From assembly GCA_038231495.1 (NCBI GenBank), contig JBBRLG010000233.1, positions 1 to 10,802 on the forward strand: a DNA stretch of 10,802 nucleotides, read 5' to 3'. The notes under the pieces were generated by a model. That model was not told the origin of the DNA. It did no database searches and saw nothing but the letters and a program-made list of their open reading frames with translations. The position numbers and the translations under genes were made by a program. This document shows positions 1-7,996 of this stretch, one piece after another; within the stretch, counting starts at the first letter, position 1, and each line of letters opens with the position of its first letter. This DNA is from JBBRLG01 sp038231495. Lineage in GTDB: Bacteria; Planctomycetota; Planctomycetia; Gemmatales; Gemmataceae.

Positions 1-24
1 AAAAAACGGGAGGATCGGGAGGAG

Positions 25-142
25 CGGGTGTCGGGTGTCGGGTGTCGGGTGTAGGGCATTGGCTGAGAGCTAATAGCTGATAGCTGACGGCTCATAAATG
101 AACCTCGTCTCAATTCACTCGACACCCGACACCCGACACCCG
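25..142. repeat. Heptamer repeats in a large inverted arrangement, 3' of the OleA-like gene
   Basis: Four tandem CGGGTGT units (25-52) face three tandem ACACCCG units (122-142), allowing a perfect 21-bp stem in more than one register. The intervening loop holds five 7-nt units of a second family: GGCTGAG, AGCTAAT, AGCTGAT, AGCTGAC, GGCTCAT (61-95). The right arm begins only 5 nt after the OleA-like stop, so in the minus-strand mRNA this would be a 3'-UTR hairpin. Two 9-nt units, CGGGAGGAT and CGGGAGGAG (7-24), adjoin the left arm. A T6 run (positions 6-1 on the minus strand) follows the stem after about 18 nt, too far for a canonical intrinsic terminator, though transcript-end protection or termination is possible. 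The first 147 bases hold no gene I can support. Confidence 0.8.
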
Positions 143-147
143 AATTT

Positions 148-1185
148 TCACCATTCGACCGCGAGCATCAGACAATTCAACCCGCTGCCGATACCGAGGA
201 GGCTGACGCGGTCGCCGGGCTTGAGGAACTCGCGCTCCTCGGCCAGCGCCGCCGTCAAGGGCAGCGACACGGTGCCGATGTTGCCGAGGAATTCGTAACT
301 GGAATACTCCTTCTCCTTCGCGATGCCCAGCGCCTTGAGAACCGCGTCGCGGTGGCCGGCGCCGACCTGATGGCAGATGACCTTGTCAACCATCTCGGTC
401 GCCCAGCCGATCTTGCCGAGGAAGTTGCGCCAGGTGCGGATGCCGAGATCGACGCCGAATTTCAGCACTGCGACCGAGTCGGTGAACATGAACTGCCGGG
501 CCTTGTTCAGGACGTGCTCGACGCCCCAACGGCACAGGTCGTGGTGCTGCGGCGCCGCCAGCGTCGTGCCGCCGAGCAGCCGCCGCCGGGTGCGGTTGCC
601 GAACGAGCCGTCCGTCACCAGCACGGCCACCGCGCCGGAGCCGCCGGTCAACGTGGCCAGCGAGGTCTTGAAGTTTTCCATGCTCTGCGTTTGCAGCATG
701 TTCTCGATGATCGTGTCGTTGATCTCGCGGGCGGATTCGCAGGAGACGACGAGGCCGGCACGGACCTGGCCCAACTCGATGCGGTTGGCAATATCCACGA
801 TGCCGTTGAGGACGCCGAGGCAGGCGTTGCTGATGTCGTAAATGGTCGCCGGGCTGATGCCGAGCGCCGCGGCAACTTTGCAAGCGGTGGCCGGCTCGAA
901 CTGTTCCCGGCAGACGGCGGCGTAGATCAGCACCTGGATGTCGGACGGCTTGACGTGAGTGGCCGCGATCGCCTTGCGTGCCGCGGCGGCCGCGCCTTGC
1001 GCGACGGAAAAACCGGGATCCCACCAGCGGCGCTCGACGATGCCGGTGAGGGCTTCGAGTTGTCCTTCCGGGATGTGCAGCGCCTCGTACATCGGCCGCA
1101 AGCGCTCTTCCAGTTCGCGCGAAGTCACCACGACGGGGGGCAACTCGTAGGTGATGGCGTCCAGAAAGACACGGGTATATTTCAT
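148..1185 (-). CDS. OleA-like / KAS III-family condensing enzyme
   Basis: A 345-residue thiolase-superfamily enzyme with an intact Cys-His-Asn triad: Cys122 in SNACLG, His272 in CHQVG, Asn302 in GNIGTVS. FabH proteins are usually a little shorter and carry AACSG around the Cys. The length, the SNACLG motif and an ERRWWDPG stretch at about 51-58 fit the OleA branch better. OleA joins two fatty acyl-CoAs head to head to a beta-keto acid. Glu97, 25 residues before the Cys, is a candidate for the glutamate that OleA uses from the partner subunit; the His-Asn spacing of 30 also matches what I recall for OleA. Start at ATG 1185, preceded by a weak GAGAAAG. The gene follows the PfaC-like gene after 49 nt and is probably in the same transcript, suggesting that it acts on the megasynthase product. 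A FabH-like starter-unit enzyme is the alternative. Cytosolic; no signal peptide or membrane segment. Confidence 0.85.
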   Translation of the reverse strand: MKYTRVFLDAITYELPPVVVTSRELEERLRPMYEALHIPEGQLEALTGIVERRWWDPGFSVAQGAAAAARKAIAATHVKPSDIQVLIYAAVCREQFEPATACKVAAALGISPATIYDISNACLGVLNGIVDIANRIELGQVRAGLVVSCESAREINDTIIENMLQTQSMENFKTSLATLTGGSGAVAVLVTDGSFGNRTRRRLLGGTTLAAPQHHDLCRWGVEHVLNKARQFMFTDSVAVLKFGVDLGIRTWRNFLGKIGWATEMVDKVICHQVGAGHRDAVLKALGIAKEKEYSSYEFLGNIGTVSLPLTAALAEEREFLKPGDRVSLLGIGSGLNCLMLAVEW

Positions 1186-1200
1186 AGTTACTTTCTCGAC

Positions 1201-1230
1201 GCCGCTTGCGGCTTGGCGCTCAGCCGCAAG
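1201..1230. repeat. 12-mer repeat pair forming a hairpin between PfaC-like and OleA-like genes
   Basis: An exact 12-mer at 1201-1212 and a partial inverted copy at 1222-1230 face each other. Together they give a perfect 9-bp stem, CTTGCGGCT (1205-1213) with AGCCGCAAG (1222-1230), with an 8-nt loop. The hairpin fills most of the 49-nt gap between the two genes. No T-run follows on the minus strand, so it is not an intrinsic terminator; a role in mRNA processing or stability is possible but unproven. Confidence 0.7.
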
Positions 1231-1234
1231 TGGT

Positions 1235-4200
1235 TTAATCCATTCGCAGGGTGAAATCCTTCATCTGGTAGATCACCCGACCATCGACGAGCAGGAACCC
1301 GTCCGCCGTCAACATTCGGGTCGCGTCGTCGCGGGCCGTGACCGCCGCCTGCACCTGCACTCGACGGTTCGTCGGCGTCACCTGGCCGCGGTAGACCCAG
1401 GTGTGCGTCGGCCCCGGCATCGCCACGAACGTCGGCGCGCCGACTAGCGGCCAATAGTCACAGGCCATAACCTTGAGCAGTTGCAAGAACGCCTCCAGGC
1501 CCAGCGAACCCGGCCACACCGGGTCTTGATAAAAGTGGGCCTTGAAAAACCAGGCGTCGGGGTCAACGTCCTTGCTGCCCTCCAGGAAGCCGAGTCCCGC
1601 CGGGCCGCCGTCGGCCACGAACCGGTCGATGCGGTCGATCATCCGCATTTGCTCGTCGGGGAACGGCGCCGCACGCGGATACTCGAAACTTTTACCCCGC
1701 GCCCTTTCGGCATCGTCCGGTTCGTAGAGCTTCGCGTCGCGGACGCCGACCTGTTGAGCCAACGCCGATCGCGAAAAGAAACCGAACGTCGTCGTGCCTT
1801 CGTAGACGCCGCCCTGCGCCGCGCGGATCGCGAAATCATAGTGCTGGATAATCATACCACCGGAGTGCGCGACCTGGGTGAGTTTTACCCGCGTGGTCAG
1901 TGTCCCGGCATCGCGGCCCACGGGTTCCAGGAGTCGCGCCGTGCCGCCGAGGTTGCGGAACGACAGGTCCGCCTTGCTGGTTAGCGCCGAACCGACGTAG
2001 GCGGCCAGCCAGCCGCAAGGTTGCAGTCCCACTTCGAGAAGCACGGCAAACGGCATCCGGTCGCCGCGGTCGGCGTCGAAATACCAGGCGTCCTCTGGAA
2101 TATCATATTGCGCTTCGATGACGCCGCCCGCCACCATTTGCCAAGGTTCGGCGGCGATGCGGACGACGCGGTCCAAAAACTGGTAAGGCGGCCCCGGCAG
2201 CCGGGCAATGACGCGCTCCGAATCGAACACCCGATAAGGCTCGCCGAAGGCGGCCGAGGGCTTGCCGACGGCAAAGGCCAGAATCCGGTCGTAGTCATAA
2301 ATTGCCTGTGCCGCTTGCGGCTTTGCGTCTCTTCCCCAAACCTTTCCCACCACCCCGCGACCCACCCCCGTCAACCGCAGCGACATATTCGTTATCTCAA
2401 CAATCGGCTTGCCGTCGGCGTACATCAGCGCGTCGCAGAGGACGTACGGCTCCGGCCGATAGCCGCGCTCCTTGAGCACGACCTCATAGGTAACGGTCTT
2501 GGTATTTTCCGTCACCTGCCCGCGACACTTTAGCTGACTCGCAACGCCCGGCACCGGTTCCCAGGCATCGCCTTCGATCCAGCCGAGCCGCAACAAGTAG
2601 ACGCGCAGCGTATGCAAACAACACTCGTACATGAGCGTTCCCGGCATGACCCGGTCGTCGATGAAATGGCACGTCAAAAACCAGTCGCCCGGATGGATGT
2701 CCGCCTCGCCGCGAATGCAGCCGATGCCGAACCGGCCGCCGCGTGGGTCGAGGTGGACGACGCGATCGACCAGTTTCATACGGCCGCCCGGCAAGCGCAA
2801 CGCCTCCGCCAACTCGCGCCCTTCAAACAACGGACCGAAACACGCCGCGAGATCGCCGCCGCGCAGCGCGTCGATTTGGCCGTCGGTGTACGCCTCGACG
2901 GCAAGCGGCGGCAACTCGTTCGCGTCGTCGGGTTCGACGCCGGGCCGCGGCCGCCGATCCAGTTCGGTTTGCACGACGCCCTTGCCCGCGGCCAACGCCT
3001 CGGCCGTAAAGAAGCCGGCGCAGCCGTCGGTCATGGTCAGCAGCGGTGCGCCGTTGACCGTGCCCTCGAAGCGGAAGCGGAAAAGGTGCGTCTCGCCCTG
3101 GCGGAAAAAGCGGTCGAGGTGGATGTCGTAACGGATCACCGCGCCGGGTCCGGGCAGGCCGCGGTGAAACGTCACGACCGCGTCGAGCAGACGGTACACC
3201 GCCAGGCCGCGCGTCCGCAGGTCGATGCCGAGATAGCCCGACAGGAACAAATCGGCCTGGCCTGCCTCAACCGCGATGCAGGTCGGGATGTGGCCGCCGT
3301 CGAGATACCACGCGCCGGGAGGGATGTCGTGTTCGGTGACGACGCGGCCGTGCGATAGCGTCAGCGGCTCACCCTCGATGTCCACGATGCGGTCCACGAG
3401 CATCAACGGCTCGTCGGGCAACCGCACGCGCGTCGGGTAGGAATCGACGACGGCGAAGTCCGGCCCCAACACGGACCGGATGGAACCGACGGCGAATTCC
3501 AAACATTGTTCGCGCGTGAGGGCGCATGGCGGAGCTTGTATTGCCGCTTGCGGCGTTGCGATTGTTTGGGTCGCCACAGCCCGTTGCAACAACGCCGTCT
3601 GGAACTGGATGTTCTCCGCGACGAGGCGATTGACGGTCTGATTAAACCGCAGGTAGGCACCATGAGCCTGGGTGTAGGCTTCGTGCGTCGTCAGGGTCTG
3701 GGCAATGACCGGGGCCAAAACCGTTGCGTGCATACTTACCCCCGTCTCCCTTGAGGGAAGAAAGATCGGGGGCGCAGGCACGGGTGGGTGCCCGTTCGTT
3801 TGCGTCGGTCCCGTGCGGGTGTGCGGCGGAGGTGGAACCCGAAACGGCTCGCCGCCTATTTTCACCCGCACCATTCTCTGATGCACCGGTGCCGGCTCCT
3901 CCGCCGTGGCGAACAGCGACCGCAAGTCGAGGGGTACGCGCTCGACGGCGAGTTGCGCGAGCACGCGCAGCACCGTGCCGACGCCGTCCGCACCCGCGAC
4001 GCACGCCGACCGCGCCCGGTGCGGTCGCGGACCGAGGATCGCAGCAATCATGCGCGAACACGAAGCGCCTGGACCGACCTCCACGAAGAGGCGCACGCCA
4101 TCGCGGTGGGCCGTGTCGATCACCGCCGGGAAATCCACGGTGTCGAGCGCCTGGGCCAAAATCGCCTCGGCGGCGCTGTCCTGCGTCAGGTCGTAAGCGT

Positions 4201-7200
4201 GGCCCAGGGCGGTGCTGTAGTAGCGCACGCCGGGCGGTGCTTGCGTCGGCAATGAGTGCAGTTCGCGGTACGCCTCGGCGACGACGCGCGCGACCGGACA
4301 ATGCACCGACGTGGTGTCGCCCAGTGCCAGGAACTTGCAGCCGAGCCTTTGAACCACGTCATTTACTGCCGCCCGTTGACCGCCGACGACGCATTCGCGG
4401 GGCGTGTTGACGATCAGCAGGTAGGCCCGCTCCGTGCCGGCCAGTGCCGCACGCACCGCCTCGGGGGCGACATCGACCACACCGGCCACCCAATCGACTG
4501 CCTCGGTTTCGCCTAATTTCCAGGCCCGGCGGGCCGCATCGTAAGGCGCGGTCAGGTCGCCGGCGAAAAGCGTCGAGACGTTCATGTTCCGCAGCATGAG
4601 GTCGCGGCCGGTCCAGGCGCGCAGGGCGAACAGCGCCGCGGACTCGCCGAGACTGTAGCCGATAGCCGCCTGCGGGCGCACGCCGAACCCTCGCAGCAGG
4701 TCGCTCACAAAGCTGCCGAGCGCCACCTGGCCGAAGATGCGTTCGCGCGGCGTGCCCAGGTCGCCGGGTTCGTCGGACCAGAAGCGTTCGGGGACGTACT
4801 GGCTGCGCAGGCGGTCGTTCTCGGCATCCTGGCGGCGCAAGACGTGCGGCCAGTGGGCGGCGAGGTTTTGGCCCATGCCGGCAAAGTCACTGCCCGAACC
4901 GGGGAAGACGAACGCGACCTGGCCGGTCCGTCCCAGGGGGTGCGGCGCGTAGAAAATCCGGTCGCGCATTGAAGGCGGTGTGCCGGGAGCAGGCAACGGC
5001 ATGTCGGGGTCTTGCGCGACGTTCCGCCGTGCCGAGGCGATCGACTCCAGCAGTTCGGCGCGGTCGCGCGCCACGAGCGCCACGGCAAGCACCCGTTCGT
5101 GGTCCGGCGGGTGGTCGTCGTGCCAGGCCCGCGCCACGCTCGCCAACCGTTCGTCGGCGGCCGACGCCAGCCGGGTGCGTAGCTGATTCAGGCCGTCGAA
5201 CAGGGTGTTTTGATCGTCCCCCTCGACGATGAACAGAGATTCGCTTAGCGCGCCCAGAGGCGAAAAGTCTGCATTCCGCGCAATCGCGGCGGCAGGCGGC
5301 GCGCTTTCAAGGACGACGTGCGTGCAATTGCCATCGACGCTAAAAGAGCTGAGCGCGGCGCGGCGCGGCCCGTCGATGCGGTCGCGCAGCCAGTAGCGCG
5401 GCGAGCGCGGTTTGTCCAACTCACGCACAGGCGGCAGTAGTTGTTGCTCCAAACAGGCGCACGCCTTGACGAGCGAGGCCAACCCCGCCGCCGCGCCCGT
5501 GTGGCCAAGGTCCGCCTTGGCCCTGCCGCGTGTCGGCGGTTGCCGCGTGCCGAAAAACGCGGTCAGTGCTTGAGCTTCCATGCGGTCCTCATTCGGCACG
5601 CCGCTGCCGTGTGTTTCCACGAAGGCAATCGAGGCCGGATCGACGCCGGATTCGCGGTAGGCGCGCTCCAGCGCAGTGCGATAGGCGGCTTCGTCGGGGA
5701 CGACCGCTTGGGCCGCGCCGCCGCTGGCAATGCCAATGCCCTTGATGACGGCGTGGATCGTGTCGCCGTCGCGCAGCGCGTCGTCCAGGCGTTTGAGGAT
5801 CACGGCGGCGGCGCCTTCGCCGACCAGCGGGCCATGCGCAGAAAACGGACGTTGCCGGTGCGTCGCCAGCACGGCCCGCACGTCGCCGGCCAGATCGACC
5901 GCGCCGACGAGCGCCTGATCCAGTTCGCCGCGCTGGAGCGCCCGCACGGCCGTCTCTAGCGCGCGGACGCCGGAGCTTTCCTCGCTGGCGATGGTGAAAC
6001 TCGGGCCGCCGAAATGGAACTCCCGCGCAATGCGGCTGGCCACGATGCTGCCGAGCGCGCCCATCGTCCGGTTGGCGTTCAACGCCGGCCCGGCGGCGTC
6101 GCGCAAGGCTTGCACCCAGGCAGCGCGTTCGGCGTCGGTGAGCGTCAAGCTCTTGCCTGTCGCCCAGCTTTTCGCCTGGTTTTGCAGCGACCAGCGGAAG
6201 CTGAAGTTGGTCGTATTCAGGTCGAGGCCGAGGCCGATGAAGACGCCGGTGCGCTCGCGCGTCGCGTCGCCGCCTCCGACCGCGGCCAGGGCGTTCGCCG
6301 CCACTTGCAGCATGAGCAACTGTTGCGGCAGCATCTCCTGCAACTCGCGCGGCGGGATGCGGAACCGGTCGGCGGCAACCTGCACCTCGTCGATGTAAAA
6401 GCCCACAAACGAGGTCGCATTTAGGCCCTCGCGGCGAAACCAGTCGCTGTCGGCCACGCCCCACCAGTGCCGCGGCGGCAGCGCTTCGACGGGATGGCCG
6501 CCGCCGAGCAACCGTTCTTGGACTGCTCGCAACGACGACCACGGGCCGAAATGGGCGTCCATCCCCACGATGGCGATAGGTAAGGCCGCCTCAGCTTTCT
6601 TCCCTCTACCCTTCGGGGACGACGGAGAGGGGAGTAAGGCGTTATCCCACTCTTCGAGCAACAAATGCGCGTTGATGCCGCCGAAGCCGAAGGAACTGAC
6701 CGCGGCGCGACGTGGCGTTTGAGGGTCGCGCCGCTCCCAGTTTTCCGCCTGCTGCAAGACGCGAAACGGCGAACGCGCCAGGTCGAGGTTCGGTGCCGGT
6801 GCGCCAAAATTCGCGGTCGGAGGTAGTTTGCCGGCTTGCAGCGCGGACAGTACCTTCACGACGCCCGCCGCGCCGGCTGCCGTCAACAGGTGCCCGACGG
6901 TCGATTTGACCGAGCCGATCGCACAGCGCCGCCCGGCCGTTTGCTCTCCTTCCCACAGCTTTTGCAGGCTCTGGAATTCGACTGCGTCGCCGACCAGCGT
7001 GCCCGTCGCGTGGCATTCGATCAGATCGACGTCGCCCGGCGACCAGCCGGCATCGCGGTAGGCGGCGCGCATGGCCCGCAATTGGCCTTCGCTACTCGGC
7101 GCGAGCAGGCTGCCGCCGACGTCGTTGGACAGACCGACGCCTGCGATGACTGCGAGGATACGGTCGCCGTCGCGTACCGCGTCATCGACGCGCTTGAGGA

Positions 7201-7996
7201 GGAAGATGCCCGACCCTTCGCCGACGACAAGGCCGCTGGCGCGGGCGTCGAAGGGGAAGCAACGGCCCGTCGTGGACAGTGCCCGCAGCTGGGCGAAACC
7301 CATTTGCGTGTACAGGCAATCCGGCTGCGAGACGCCACCGGCCAGCATCGCGTCGGCACGCCCGGCCTGTAACTCGTCCACTGCGAGTTTGATGGCGTAC
7401 AACGACGACGCACAGGCGGCGTCGAGCGTGTAACTACCGCCGCCGAGTCCCAGCGCGCGCGCCAGCACGCCGCCCGGCAGCCCCGCGACGTAACGGTTGA
7501 TGGGGTTCGTCGTACTTGTGGCTTCGGTGCGACCGAGAACCTTTTCCTCGAACGTGCGGCCCAGATACTCGCGCGCCAGGGCCGACGCCTTCTCGGTGGG
7601 CAGCGCGATGTTGCCGAGAATGACGCCGACCTTTTGGCGATCTATATTGTCCGTTTTTGCCGAATCCCATGCTTGCCGTCCGACGTGCAGCGCAAGGTGA
7701 AACACCGGATCGAGGGCCGCGAGGAAGTCGGCGGGCACGTCGAAGCCATCGACGTTGGTTTGGAAGTCGCCAAGGAAATAGCCGCGCTTGGAATAAACGT
7801 GGTCCGGCACGGCAACGCGCGGGTCGAAACAATCGGCGGCGTCGAGCAGCCAGCGCCCAGGCGGCACTTCGCACGACGCATCGACGCCGTGCAAAATGTT
7901 GTGCCAAAACGCTGCCGGAGTTGCCGCGGTCGCGTCCACGCCCGGAAACAGGCCTCCCACGCCGACGATGGCGATACGTTCTTGAGCCGATGGCAT
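1235..7996 (-). CDS. PfaC-like megasynthase: KS-CLF-AT-DH-DH
   Basis: A 2253-residue secondary-lipid synthase subunit. Residues 1-450 are an active ketosynthase: Cys195 in DAACASS, His329 in CHATGT, His369 in TVGHL. Residues 470-900 are a second KS fold in which the nucleophile position is Glu673 (ASEESSG), while His796 and His832 remain; this is the chain-length-factor pattern. Residues 1010-1370 are an acyltransferase: FPGSGSDF, nucleophile Ser1115 in GYSLGE, His1232 in SVHCPVA. After a Pro-rich linker and a helical stretch (1420-1500) come four hot-dog folds. Folds 2 and 4 carry FabA/FabZ-like sites, His1777/Glu1791 and His2154/Glu2168; folds 1 and 3 lack them, so they form two double hot-dog dehydratases. 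The order matches the myxobacterial third PUFA synthase subunit but ends without an acylglycerophosphate acyltransferase. No ACP is present. ATG 7996 is preceded only by a weak AAGGG and overlaps the upstream remnant's stop (TAATG), suggesting translational coupling. Confidence 0.95.
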   Translation of the reverse strand: MPSAQERIAIVGVGGLFPGVDATAATPAAFWHNILHGVDASCEVPPGRWLLDAADCFDPRVAVPDHVYSKRGYFLGDFQTNVDGFDVPADFLAALDPVFHLALHVGRQAWDSAKTDNIDRQKVGVILGNIALPTEKASALAREYLGRTFEEKVLGRTEATSTTNPINRYVAGLPGGVLARALGLGGGSYTLDAACASSLYAIKLAVDELQAGRADAMLAGGVSQPDCLYTQMGFAQLRALSTTGRCFPFDARASGLVVGEGSGIFLLKRVDDAVRDGDRILAVIAGVGLSNDVGGSLLAPSSEGQLRAMRAAYRDAGWSPGDVDLIECHATGTLVGDAVEFQSLQKLWEGEQTAGRRCAIGSVKSTVGHLLTAAGAAGVVKVLSALQAGKLPPTANFGAPAPNLDLARSPFRVLQQAENWERRDPQTPRRAAVSSFGFGGINAHLLLEEWDNALLPSPSSPKGRGKKAEAALPIAIVGMDAHFGPWSSLRAVQERLLGGGHPVEALPPRHWWGVADSDWFRREGLNATSFVGFYIDEVQVAADRFRIPPRELQEMLPQQLLMLQVAANALAAVGGGDATRERTGVFIGLGLDLNTTNFSFRWSLQNQAKSWATGKSLTLTDAERAAWVQALRDAAGPALNANRTMGALGSIVASRIAREFHFGGPSFTIASEESSGVRALETAVRALQRGELDQALVGAVDLAGDVRAVLATHRQRPFSAHGPLVGEGAAAVILKRLDDALRDGDTIHAVIKGIGIASGGAAQAVVPDEAAYRTALERAYRESGVDPASIAFVETHGSGVPNEDRMEAQALTAFFGTRQPPTRGRAKADLGHTGAAAGLASLVKACACLEQQLLPPVRELDKPRSPRYWLRDRIDGPRRAALSSFSVDGNCTHVVLESAPPAAAIARNADFSPLGALSESLFIVEGDDQNTLFDGLNQLRTRLASAADERLASVARAWHDDHPPDHERVLAVALVARDRAELLESIASARRNVAQDPDMPLPAPGTPPSMRDRIFYAPHPLGRTGQVAFVFPGSGSDFAGMGQNLAAHWPHVLRRQDAENDRLRSQYVPERFWSDEPGDLGTPRERIFGQVALGSFVSDLLRGFGVRPQAAIGYSLGESAALFALRAWTGRDLMLRNMNVSTLFAGDLTAPYDAARRAWKLGETEAVDWVAGVVDVAPEAVRAALAGTERAYLLIVNTPRECVVGGQRAAVNDVVQRLGCKFLALGDTTSVHCPVARVVAEAYRELHSLPTQAPPGVRYYSTALGHAYDLTQDSAAEAILAQALDTVDFPAVIDTAHRDGVRLFVEVGPGASCSRMIAAILGPRPHRARSACVAGADGVGTVLRVLAQLAVERVPLDLRSLFATAEEPAPVHQRMVRVKIGGEPFRVPPPPHTRTGPTQTNGHPPVPAPPIFLPSRETGVSMHATVLAPVIAQTLTTHEAYTQAHGAYLRFNQTVNRLVAENIQFQTALLQRAVATQTIATPQAAIQAPPCALTREQCLEFAVGSIRSVLGPDFAVVDSYPTRVRLPDEPLMLVDRIVDIEGEPLTLSHGRVVTEHDIPPGAWYLDGGHIPTCIAVEAGQADLFLSGYLGIDLRTRGLAVYRLLDAVVTFHRGLPGPGAVIRYDIHLDRFFRQGETHLFRFRFEGTVNGAPLLTMTDGCAGFFTAEALAAGKGVVQTELDRRPRPGVEPDDANELPPLAVEAYTDGQIDALRGGDLAACFGPLFEGRELAEALRLPGGRMKLVDRVVHLDPRGGRFGIGCIRGEADIHPGDWFLTCHFIDDRVMPGTLMYECCLHTLRVYLLRLGWIEGDAWEPVPGVASQLKCRGQVTENTKTVTYEVVLKERGYRPEPYVLCDALMYADGKPIVEITNMSLRLTGVGRGVVGKVWGRDAKPQAAQAIYDYDRILAFAVGKPSAAFGEPYRVFDSERVIARLPGPPYQFLDRVVRIAAEPWQMVAGGVIEAQYDIPEDAWYFDADRGDRMPFAVLLEVGLQPCGWLAAYVGSALTSKADLSFRNLGGTARLLEPVGRDAGTLTTRVKLTQVAHSGGMIIQHYDFAIRAAQGGVYEGTTTFGFFSRSALAQQVGVRDAKLYEPDDAERARGKSFEYPRAAPFPDEQMRMIDRIDRFVADGGPAGLGFLEGSKDVDPDAWFFKAHFYQDPVWPGSLGLEAFLQLLKVMACDYWPLVGAPTFVAMPGPTHTWVYRGQVTPTNRRVQVQAAVTARDDATRMLTADGFLLVDGRVIYQMKDFTLRMD
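2310..2321 (-). repeat. 12-mer repeat, copy in the DH1-DH2 linker
   Basis: Exact copy (GCCGCAAGCGGC on the gene strand), translated within KPQAAQA at about residue 1892-1897 of the PfaC-like protein, in the linker between the two double hot-dog dehydratases. Same frame and nearly the same peptide (PQAA) as the copy at 3543. Confidence 0.75.
3543..3554 (-). repeat. 12-mer repeat, copy in the pre-dehydratase linker
   Basis: Exact copy (GCCGCAAGCGGC on the gene strand), translated within TPQAAIQ at about residue 1482-1486 of the PfaC-like protein, between the helical linker and the first dehydratase. Confidence 0.75.
3739..3772. repeat. REP-like hairpin in the AT-DH linker
   Basis: Outer inverted repeat CCCCCG (3739-3744) with CGGGGG (3767-3772) around an inner TCCC-TTGA-GGGA (3747-3758). 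It is translated as PPIFLPSRETGV (residues about 1409-1420), in the Pro-rich linker after the acyltransferase. Same composite architecture as the element at 6599-6634. Confidence 0.65.
6599..6634. repeat. REP-like hairpin in the KS1-CLF linker
   Basis: Composite inverted repeat: outer CCCTCT (6602-6607) with AGAGGG (6626-6631), inner CCC-TTC-GGG (6609-6617). It is translated as LPSPSSPKGRGK (residues about 455-466), exactly the low-complexity linker between the ketosynthase and the chain-length-factor-like domain. It resembles the CCC...GGG hairpin repeats common in intergenic DNA of GC-rich bacteria, here retained in frame. Confidence 0.65.

Noticed and set aside
25..142. CRISPR-like array
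   Set aside because: Repeat units are only 7 nt and directly abutting with no spacers, and the two arms are inverted; no cas genes are present.
1..142. Canonical Rho-independent terminator for the operon
   Set aside because: The potential stem is strong, but the loop is about 70 nt and the T6 run lies about 18 nt beyond the stem. Kept as a repeat structure rather than called a terminator.
352..1254. Long plus-strand open frame (300 residues) opposite the OleA-like gene
   Set aside because: It is antisense to a gene with clear catalytic motifs. Its product is Ala/Arg/Asp-rich without recognisable domains, as expected from the codon bias of the opposite strand in GC-rich DNA.
2612..3358. Plus-strand open frame of 248 residues opposite the first dehydratase
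   Set aside because: Antisense shadow of the PfaC-like gene: no convincing ribosome binding site, no domain signature, low-complexity composition.
5297..6589. Second ketosynthase fold read as a damaged or pseudogenised domain
   Set aside because: Loss of the Cys (Glu673) with retention of both His positions and the full fold is the expected chain-length-factor pattern in this family, and the frame is intact.
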